This document shows positions 55,885 to 64,000 of a stretch of DNA of 64,000 bases, piece by piece. This DNA comes from Leptodactylus fallax (lineage: Eukaryota; Chordata; Amphibia; Anura; Leptodactylidae): positions 4,758,001 through 4,822,000 of the forward strand of contig CAMRHE010000132.1 in the NCBI GenBank assembly GCA_947044405.1. Direction: 5' to 3'. The position numbers and the translations under genes were made by a program. How positions within the stretch are numbered: position 1 is the stretch's first letter; each line of letters opens with the position of its first letter. The notes under the pieces are model-generated. The model saw nothing but the letters and a program-made list of their open reading frames with translations, was not told the origin of the DNA and did not search any database.

Positions 55885-56215
55885 GTAGGAATGCTTCTAA
55901 AAATAGTTTATTTTTGTCAGTTAACAAAATGAAGTGAATGAACAGAAGAGAAATCTAAATCCCACCAATATTTGGTGTGATCTATCTTTGTCTTCAAAAC
56001 AACTTCCATTCAAACAGGAACTCGGCATGGAGGTTGTTCCCGCCATCTTGGAGAACTAAGCACAGATCTTCTGTGGATGTAGGCTTGTTCCAATCCATCT
56101 GTCTCCTCATGTAATCCAAGGCAGACTGGATGATGCTGAGATCAGGGCTCTGTGGGGACCATATCATAACTTTCAGGACTCTTCCCCCAAAGGACGGTCA
56201 CACCAAATATTGTAT
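55885..56215. mobile_element. Tc1-derived MITE relic
   Basis: The text gtaggaatgcttctaaaaat, accaatatttggtgtgatct, aggttgttcccgccatcttg and finally aaggacggtcacaccaaata is the internally deleted Tc1-family relic also seen at 45500-47450 and 63699-63922. It abuts the LTR end at 55884. Confidence 0.65.
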
Positions 56216-58377
56216 TATATCTACTATTTTTAGGATGTTGGATGATTTCCAGTTTAGTACTGGAGACAATGCAGTCAATAACAATATATGGCATGACACT
56301 ATTCTAATTGATTTAGGGATTATGCCTAAATCCAGTCCTAGCAGGCTTAGTTCTGGGGTAAGGGAGATGCATTGATTCTTTGTTTAGTAAAAAATTAATG
56401 GGCATTCCCAAAAATTATGAATAATTCCTATATGCCCAGTTGTTGGGTATATTTTGGATAGTTGATACAGGGTAAAGTACCACCTTTATAATATCTTATA
56501 ATAAAGTTTGTGATGATTGGCAAAAAAATAGACCGAAATATTAAAAGAATCTTATGATTATATGGTCCAGCTACTCCTTTGTGAAAAGAAAAAATCACAA
56601 CAGAAAGGGAAAATGGATTAAAGCTGTTATGATTTTTTACTTGTTCTTCAATAAATGCACATTTTTCACAAAGGAGGTGCTTGACCGTATAACTTTATGA
56701 TTCTTTGATCAACTCACTGGCCAGAGAGAGGAACTGTGCACACTAGATTAGGACTGACCCCTCCAGTGGAAACATGGGTGAGTGCTACATTATTAATACT
56801 TTTTCATAAGGGAGCTGGACTTGCTCAATGCACTGCCAAAACAGTTGGGTGCACAAAGCCCTTCCTTACAGTATGTTGTGTACTGTTCCTGAATTATAGT
56901 CTGTGTTAAAGGAAATATTCAGAAACCAAAGGACAAAAATAAACCATACAAACAAACAAGCAAGGCATGTATTAGATATGAGCTTAATAGGTGCAGAATT
57001 GTGTGTGAGCATGGGCTATAACACAGAACATAGCTCAGAATCCGTATGTATAGTATGGGTATAACAAGTATGTATATGTAAGTTATCCTGTTTTTTTTAT
57101 TTATAACTATATGTAAACTGTAAAGTATGTTCAAAGGCGAAGACATGCTTTAAAGAGAAGAAATATAGAGGACATATCTGCAAACAGAAATGACACAATA
57201 TTTTTTTTTATAAAGATGCCAATATAAGCATTCCCTGAGGATCTACATTAGTAAATTACATTGATGAGAACAGCCATCTAATTCATCCCTCCTACCTGAA
57301 AGGTCATTGTAGAATGTTATTGCCCTTTATTTTAACAATTATTTTTACATTTAACCCCTAAAGCCTAACTTATGCAAACAACTGGAAAGCTATGAAAACA
57401 TAATGGGGCATTGGTACAGTACATGCAGAGCTCTCTAAGTTGGCACGTGCGCCGTCGCCATGATCGCTCACTAACGGGGAATCCAGTACAGGATTCCCTA
57501 TTAGTGAGTGAGTGAACAGAAAATGCAAACTTCTTAGAAAAATGTTCTAGCATTGTTATATCATAAGGAATACAAGACTTTTCAGGATATCTAAAGGTTA
57601 TCTTTAAGCGGCTTATGATGAATTTGATGAATTCCTCTAGGTTATCGGACCTGTCCCTTGTAAATTCTTAGAACCACACGAGGATCATCTTTGTTTTGTT
57701 TTTTTCTATTATTTGTACTTCTTCATATAATCATACATTGGGTATTCCTATTCATCAAAGAGTGTATAACAAGTGCTTGGTGAATATAGAAGGAAATAGT
57801 TAATTCTAGTGTGATTTCAGCTTCCCACACATGAAGAATAAGATGATGTCATAACTGATTGTTGAGCCAAGTTTATCACTTAAACCTCTTTGCTTTCCCT
57901 GCTACTGTGTTGCAGAGCATTTTACCAATACTTGCCTGTTGGTTGAAGAATTATGACTGTCCTTCAGTATAATGGGTTCTTCTCTGCAACATCAGCATAA
58001 ACAACAATGGGAGCCATCTATCATTCACTTTTTCACTTAATGATCTATTTTAGATATGATATGACCATTAGTCATTGTACATTTATAAGAATTCACAAAC
58101 ACATTGAATGGTTCAAAGAAAACAACGTAAAATTTTATGGTTATATGTAAACCTAGAACATTACCTTTAATGTGGATGTGACTCAGGTCCTGACGAGAAC
58201 ATCGTATTTAGTGCTAAGAACAGGATCAGATTTCATCATGTGCCATCAGGAAAGCCAAAGTTTTTTTGGGAAAGGCTTATCAGATTACACATGACAAGTC
58301 TGCAATGCCGGGGGCCAGCAGTGTGGAATAGGAGCAGATAGAAAAAGCCCAAGATGGTGGCTACTTTGGTCATGGTG
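56216..58377. other. No gene; one hairpin
   Basis: Mostly AT-rich with no element ends recognised. A hairpin of ctcactaacggggaatcc with ggattccctattagtgag lies at 57467-57508 (two mismatches). Confidence 0.4.
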
Positions 58378-58529
58378 GTTATGGTCAGGGCCGGCGTTAG
58401 GGGGGGGGGGCAAACTGGGCAATTGCCCAGGGCCCCGTCCCCAAAGAGGCCCCCGGGATCCGGAACCTGATGACTCCGGATCCCGGAGTCAGGCCCGGCC
58501 AAAGCAATAACAGAAAGGGACCGCAGGGC

Positions 58530-58892
58530 CCCTTTCCGAGGTGAGTAAAAATAACAAACATTTTTACTCACCTGTCCTGGCATCCGACGTCATCTTCTAG
58601 CGTTCCGGACATCACTGCTGAGGCCTGGCCACAGCGGTCACGTGGGGCGTGCTGACAGCGTGCTTCACGTAATCGCTGAGGCCCAATCACAGGCCTCAGC
58701 GGTGACGTCCACAACGCGTGACGTCAGCCGCAGAGAAGAAGAAGCCAGTGCCGACGGGGATAGCGGAGCAGAGTGAGGAGGCCCAGAAGAGGTAAGGCAA
58801 GGTGAGTATAACTGTTTGTTATTTTACCTTACTTTCCCCGGGCTTTCGATTATTATACTCTGGGGTCTGAAGAGACCCCAGAATATAATATA
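58530..58892. repeat. Hairpin-ended module, one hairpin present
   Basis: The right end is the hairpin 58849-58868 with 58873-58892 (one mismatch, loop gaag). The left boundary is set by the subterminal inverted text aggtgagtaaaaataacaaa, which is mirrored near 58800. The centre has aggcctggccacagcggtca and cccaatcacaggcctcagcg with CRE-like tgacgtc. It is the same family as 20926-21345 and 54089-54427. Confidence 0.75.
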
Positions 58893-58899
58893 ATAATAG

Positions 58900-60326
58900 C
58901 ACTGTAGGGCCCCTGTGGAGCATTATACTGGGGGCCCCCTCTGGATAGCATATTATACTGTGTGGGGCCACTGTGGAGCATTATACTGGGGAAGGGGCCC
59001 TCTGGATAGCATGTTATATTCTGTGGGGCCTCTGTGGAAAATTATAATGTGTGTGGGGGGGGGGGGGGGCTCTGGAGATAATGTTATATTCTGTGGGGCC
59101 ACTTTGGAGCATTATGCTCTCCAGAGGGGCCCCCCAGTATAATGCTCCAAAGTGGCCCCGCAGAATATAACATGCTCTCCAGAGCCCCCCCCCCACTTTA
59201 TAATACTCCATAGAGGCCCCACAGAATCTAACATGTTCTCCAGAGGGCCCCCTCCCCAGTATAATGCTCCACAGTGGCCCCACACAGTATAATATGCTCT
59301 CCAGAGCCCCCCGCATATAATGCTCCACGGTGGCCCCACACAGTATAATATGCTCTCCAGAGGGGCCCCCCAGTATATTATACTGTGCGGGGCCACCGTG
59401 GAGCATTACACTGGGGGGGCTCTGGAGAGCATGTTATACTGTTTTGGGCCACTGTGGAGCATTATAGCATTATACTGGGGGGGGGGCTCTGGAGAGCATA
59501 TTATACTGTTTTGGGCCACTGTGGAGTATTATATTGGGGAAACCTCTCTGGGCAGTATATTATACTTTGTGGAGGCCATTCTGGATCATGTTATACTGAG
59601 TGGGGTCACTGTGGAGCATTATTCTGGGGGGAGCCATCAGCAGAGCATATTATATTGTGTGGCGCCACTGTGGGGCATTATTCGGGGGGGGGACTAATGA
59701 GCATTATACTAGGGGGCCCTCTGTTGAGCATATTATACTGCGTGGGGCCTACTGTGGAACATTATACTGGGGGGACGCTCTGGGGAGCATAATATATTGT
59801 GTGGTGCCACTGTGGAGCAAAATACTGGAGGGGGCACTGTGGAGCATTATACTAGCGGGGGCCCTCTGGGGAGCATATTATACTATGGGCCACTGTGGAG
59901 CTTTATACTGGGAGAACGGACAGTGTGGGAAGCCTGTTATACTGTGTGGGACCACTGTGGAGTGTATTATATGGTGTGGGGCTTTTCGGGAGCATATTAT
60001 ACTCTGTGGGGCCATTGTAGAGCATTATCCTGGGGGGGACTGGGGGGAATATATTATACTGTGGGGGACCACTGTGGAGCATTATACTGGGGGAACCCCT
60101 CTGGGGAGTATATTATACTGTGTGGAGGTCATTATGGAGCATGTTATACTGTGTTAGGCCACTGTGGAGCATTATACTGTGTGGAGCCATACATACCATG
60201 TGGGACCACAATGGGGGGCTGAGGAGAGCAATTTATACTGTGTGGGGTCACTGTTGAGCATTATATACCATGTGGGGAAACTGGAGGGCTCAGGAGAGCA
60301 TTTTATACTGTGGAGCATTATATACC
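58900..60326. repeat. Minisatellite with internally reversed blocks
   Basis: Units of about 55-60 bp, such as gtggggccactgtggagcat followed by tatactggggg, run to the nested hAT. Between about 59118 and 59365 the units are inverted compared with those on each side, giving long near-perfect foldbacks. A related stretch resumes after the nested element at 61131. Open frames here (up to 185 codons) come from the repeat. Confidence 0.9.
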
Positions 60327-60386
60327 ATGTGGAGCAGGCATGTCAAACATGCGTCCCGCGGGCCGCATGCGGCCCTTTACAGGCAT

Positions 60387-60467
60387 ATCTGCGGCCCGCA
60401 CAAAAGTCTCAAACTTTGTCTCTAAAGTTTAGAGACAAAGTTTGAGACTTTTGTGCGGGCCGCAGAT
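60387..60467. repeat. Perfect 40-bp palindrome with one-base centre
   Basis: Arm 60387-60426 and arm 60428-60467 are exact reverse complements around a single g at 60427. It lies inside the nested hAT element. Confidence 0.9.
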
Positions 60468-60687
60468 GTACAAAACCACGATCAGCACTTCCGGCTCTTC
60501 ATTCATTGGCCCATATCCCTGCATATGACCTGCTTACGTGATCAGCAGCCGACCAACTAGCTCCGTGTCAATCCATGACGTGTGTACTTTGGTCGGCTGC
60601 TGATCACGTAAGCAGGTCATATGCAGGGATATGGGCCAATGAATGACGACCCGGAAGTGCTGATCGTGAGTTTTGTACATCTGCGGC
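60459..60687. repeat. Long foldback, about 98-bp arms
   Basis: The left arm 60459-60556 pairs with 60589-60687, with a perfect inner 57 bp and few mismatches outside. The loop is about 32 bp. It shares its outer arm with the 40-bp palindrome. Confidence 0.85.
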
Positions 60688-61479
60688 TCGCGTGGCTGCT
60701 GATCACCTAAGTCAGTTTTGTTGTGAGCGGAGGAAGAGTCGTGGCTGAGAGTGACTGGGATACTGTGACCGTGCTGAGGAAGAAGGGACCCACTGCCGCA
60801 CAGGCAAAGTCCAAGCAAGTGTCATTTCAGCCTGATATACCAACAATTGTTAGCACAAAGAGGTGTCAAGCCTCAGGACAAAACACTAAAAATGATTGAA
60901 AAAAATGATAGCAAATAAATGTTTAGTTTTTAATTGCTGTATTTTTGTTAAATATATTAGTTGCTGTTGCGCACTGCAAATATATGTTGCTGTTACATAT
61001 TACTACTTCATATCTTGTTTTCATGACTGCTGTTAAAATACGTGTGTGACATTAGCTGCTGTGTGCGGCCCTCGCAACAACCTCTTGTTACTCATGTGGC
61101 CCTCGGGTTACCCTGAGTTTGACATGCCTGATGTGGAGCATTATACTGTGGGGGGGGGGGGTGCTCACAATTCCTGCTGGCAGCCCTGTGTAATATGTCT
61201 GCATCACAGCTCCCTCACTATAATCTTGCACATACGTGTAGTGCTCCATGGCCATGTCATTCCCCATACAGTACTGTGCATGAGCTGGCCATGGAGTTAT
61301 TGGGGCCTGCACAGTACTATAGGGGCTGACTATACTGGGAACATACTCAGTAACACAGGATAGTCAGCACATATGTAAGACTTCAGTGAAGGAGCCATGG
61401 TGTAGGCTATTAGCAGGAAGCTGTTGGGTGGGGCCCCAGAACAAGTTCCTTTGGTGGGCCAAAGGCCCTTCAGTACGAC

Positions 61480-61920
61480 ACTGTATAACGGAGAACTATT
61501 ATATATAAGGGTGGGTTACTATATATAATTGGGAAACTTAAGTATGAGGGGGCTATTATAAGGGGGAACTATTATTTATAAGACGGGCTATTATTTATAA
61601 GGGGGGAACTATTATATATAAGGCATCCAATATAAGGGTGGAGCTATTATTTATAAGAGGGGAACTATTTATAAGGGGGGTATAATTGTTAAGTGGGCTT
61701 ATTTATAAAGGGGGCTATTAGTGATAATGGGGACTATTATTTATAAGGGTAACTATTATTTATGAGGGGGCTATTATTTTTAAGGGAGCAGTGATTGTTA
61801 CTGATAAGGGGGGATATTACTGATACAGGGCACTATTTATCATTTATAAGGGAGCTATTACTGATAAAGGTGTAAGATTATTTATAAGCAGGGACTATTG
61901 TTTATAAGGAGGCGCTGTCT
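61480..61920. repeat. Degenerate tandem repeat inside the hAT element
   Basis: Variants of ggggaactattatttataa recur at variable spacing of about 20-35 bp. Confidence 0.7.
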
Positions 61921-62037
61921 ACTATCAATGTAATGCCTCTTACCTTGGAACATTCCTGTATATGTTGTATTTGTATCTGCTTATCTTTGCTGCTGTAACA
62001 CACTGGATTTCCCCATTGTGGGACTATTAAAGGACTA

Positions 62038-62062
62038 TATTATTATTATTATTATTATTATA
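62038..62062. repeat. (ATT)n microsatellite
   Basis: About 8 ATT units, near the right end of the hAT element. Confidence 0.9.
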
Positions 62063-62290
62063 ATAACTGATGACTGGGTGCAAAAATCTAATAGGTGGTA
62101 CAAAGGTGCTCATTTGAATTGTGTGTGGTAAAATGGGGCTTGTTGTTACTTTTCTGTTGGCAGAAAGGAGGCGTTATTATAGGGGTTGCCACTGCAAGAC
62201 GATGGTGTTGTTTGCATATCAGCATTTGGGGCCCCGCTTTTAATTTTTGCCCAGGGCCCCACTTTGTCTAAAACCGTCCCTGGTTATGGT

Positions 62291-63130
62291 GTCATATCCT
62301 CTTACAGGCCCTGAGGTGGCACGGTGATGAGAGGTTCTCACTGAGATGTTGACAAATTCCTTGGGGCATTCCTTGTTACTTTTCTCCTGTGTGATGTTTT
62401 TTTTGGGGTGCTGTTGGTGTTAGGTGCGAATAAATGCACAGGAGACAGGCTGGCAGATGAAATGGGTGTAGCTTGTGGCACAGTTTACCTGTCAAGGTTC
62501 ATCCAGTTATGAGGCAACATGGCACAAGGCACAATTCACTTACAGCAGCAGGTTCTACAGGTATGGCACTTTACACACATGGATAGGAGTGGCTATTGGT
62601 CTTCCCCCTTCTTCATATCCTCTGACACTTTCACCATGGTGGTGATCTAGTGTGACACTTGGCACCTGGTCCACTCTTTCCAACCACTCTTGGGAAAATG
62701 CAGGGTGCTCTTGCACAAGCTTGTTCCCTTGACTACACCTAGCTACAATATAAACTAATTGGAACTGAAAGTAACTCATTGGCTAAAAGCTGGGGTTTTT
62801 GAGTAACTACTAAACGCCTCCCACCTTATAGACACCCCAAGCAGAAGTCACCCCTGTTTGCACAGCAGCACAAAAATGGCTAACTCCTAAGGGTCCAGTA
62901 TAAAGCTGAATAGTACAAAAAGTCAGCAGTATAAAATCAGTGCAAAATATCACAAAATATTATAAAACCAGGTAAGCATTAATAAAGCAGTCTAGTCCTT
63001 AGCAATGGTCCTTTTGGGGGACATTACAGATCCAATTGCACCACAATTACTTTATTTTAAAGATAGATTAGGTGACCGGAGTTGTAGGAATACTCATCGC
63101 AGCCATAAAAGGTTGAGATGAGAATATCAC
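62291..63130. other. No recognisable gene
   Basis: This continues the sequence that was interrupted by the hAT insertion at 58386. An AATAAA lies at about 62430. No family is recognised. Confidence 0.35.
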
Positions 63131-63352
63131 TTTAAGGTTAACGCCCCACGTTGCGGAAACACAGCGTTTTCTGTTTCATATTTTGCTGTGGTTTTTTGAA
63201 CCAAAGTCAGGAGTGGTTTGAAAGGGAATGGAAAATATAAAGGAAGCTCTTAAACGTTTCCCTTCTGTTTATTCCACTCCTGACTCAAAAACCTGCAGCA
63301 AAATTTGAAACAAAAAAACGCTGCGTTTCTGCAACATGGGGCTTTAGCCTAA
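63131..63352. mobile_element. Palindromic MITE, ggccccacgttgcgg family
   Basis: Left end ttaacgccccacgttgcgga and right end tgcaacatggggctttagcc pair, with matching inner arms (aggagtggtttgaaaggga and ccactcctgac text). Non-coding. Confidence 0.7.
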
Positions 63353-63698
63353 AAGTATTTTCTCATCTGAGGAAACCATATACTATTGAAGCTGCCATGG
63401 GAATCTTCAGATCGTTTGCTATACAGATCCTGGCAACCTTGCAAATAGCTGGAAGCTGTTCCTTGCTCCAGGTGAAATGTAGCCTTACATGGCAGGTAGT
63501 CAATGAATAATTTTAAGTGAGTTACATGGACAGCTCATGTACACCAAAGAGTAAACCATACCGGCTCATAAAGGGTAATCCTGAATTGAAATTGGGTTCA
63601 TGAGCATATGAACATGGGTTGTCTTGAAGACTTTACCTAAATAATATATTTTGTCCTTTCAGGATCCTGCAGTTTATTTGGTCTCAAGGGCTTCAATA
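63353..63698. other. No recognisable feature
   Basis: Non-coding sequence without element ends seen. Confidence 0.4.
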
Positions 63699-63922
63699 CT
63701 GTGCAAATGTTTTAGGCAAGTATCGAAAAATGCTGCAATGTAAGAATGTTTTCAAAAATAGAAGTGTTAACAGCTTATTTTTGTCAATTAATAAAATTAA
63801 GTGAATGAATAAAAGAGAAATCTAAATTACACTCATTCTTCTCGGTACACTTGCAGACAATGTTTGAAGGAGCTCAGCAGGGAGGTTGTTCCAAACATCT
63901 TGGAGTACTAAGCACAGGAGAC
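63699..63922. mobile_element. Tc1-derived MITE relic, truncated
   Basis: It starts ctgtgcaaatgttttaggca after a TA, the terminal repeat of this Tc1 family, and continues through gttgttccaaacatcttgga before the homology stops near ggagaccat. The same family is seen at 45500-47450 and 55885-56215. Confidence 0.65.
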
Positions 63923-64000
63923 CATATATAAGTGCCGGCACAATACAAATGCTGGCAGAATATGGAGGGGAATTATAGAATGAGTTTATAATTTAGTACA

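Larger units (their letters stand above)
60335..61130. mobile_element. Nested hAT element with 8-bp TSD atgtggag
   Basis: Ends caggcatgtcaaacatgcg and the reverse complement of the right end caggcatgtcaaactcag are terminal repeats. Direct copies of atgtggag lie at 60327-60334 and 61131-61138. The element is 796 bp, carries two large palindromes and no transposase. It interrupts the minisatellite of the larger hAT element. Confidence 0.9.
58386..62282. mobile_element. hAT nonautonomous element, 3.9 kb, with 8-bp TSD gttatggt
   Basis: The ends cagggccggcgttag and the reverse complement of the right end cagggacggttttag are terminal repeats. Direct copies of gttatggt at 58378-58385 and 62283-62290 give an exact 8-bp TSD. 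Inside lie a hairpin module, an array of minisatellite units that reverse direction, a nested hAT, and short tandem repeats. No transposase is present. A reverse-oriented piece of the same family is at 20850-21478. Confidence 0.9.

Noticed and set aside
58915..60222. Several 75-185-codon frames in the minisatellite
   Set aside because: They follow the repeat unit and occur on both strands; they change with each direction switch of the array.

Overview
The window looks like repeat-rich vertebrate nuclear DNA, most likely from a frog or toad. The reasons are a CR1 3' end, an L2/CR1-like LINE, two full-length amphibian-type L1 elements, several Tc1/mariner families, many palindromic MITEs, hAT elements with clean 8-bp target-site duplications (TSDs), a tRNA-derived SINE and an endogenous retrovirus remnant. 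The species is inferred from repeat style and was not tested. No bacterial features, CRISPR arrays or structural RNA genes were seen. Host coding sequence is at most three short candidates: a 100-bp minus-strand exon with a start codon and good splice sites (3160-3259), a possible terminal exon (about 50782), and a decayed open frame (47688-48030).

Layout. 1-8640: non-coding sequence with dispersed repeats, MITEs and the candidate exon. 8645-22555: CR1 3' end, a Tc1-type MITE, an LTR-like block lying between two mariner-like inverted repeats, a 177-bp hAT MITE, and an L2-like LINE with a nested hAT piece. 22826-35937: two L1 elements of about 6.23 kb, almost identical and head to head, separated by about 650 bp that includes a 445-bp block of G and A homopolymers. 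The right copy has a perfect 14-bp TSD. Both copies share one frameshift that splits ORF2. 35952-52250: a Tc1 element (38847-40451), a SINE, a Tc1 element nested inside an older Tc1-derived MITE (45651-47281), a short Tc1 derivative (48808-49611), and nested palindromic MITEs. 53255-62282: three hAT elements (one nested inside another), minisatellites, long palindromes, and a retroviral 3' end with its LTR. 62291-64000: two more repeats in otherwise plain sequence.

How the parts relate. This is a record of successive insertions rather than an operon-like locus. L1 ORF1 and ORF2 are the only cooperating coding genes: a nucleic-acid-binding chaperone and an endonuclease/reverse transcriptase. 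The most unusual non-coding signal is a hairpin-ended, CpG-containing module found at five places (7565, 18850, 20926, 54089-54427, 58530-58892). Its hairpin has a 20-bp stem and a 4-nt loop. The module occurs inside two hAT families with different ends and also outside them, so it may be a mobile unit of its own. A second recurrent theme is minisatellites built on a motif like cattatactgtggggcc, at about 38.0-38.6, 53.4-54.1 and 58.9-60.3 kb and more weakly at 12.6 kb.
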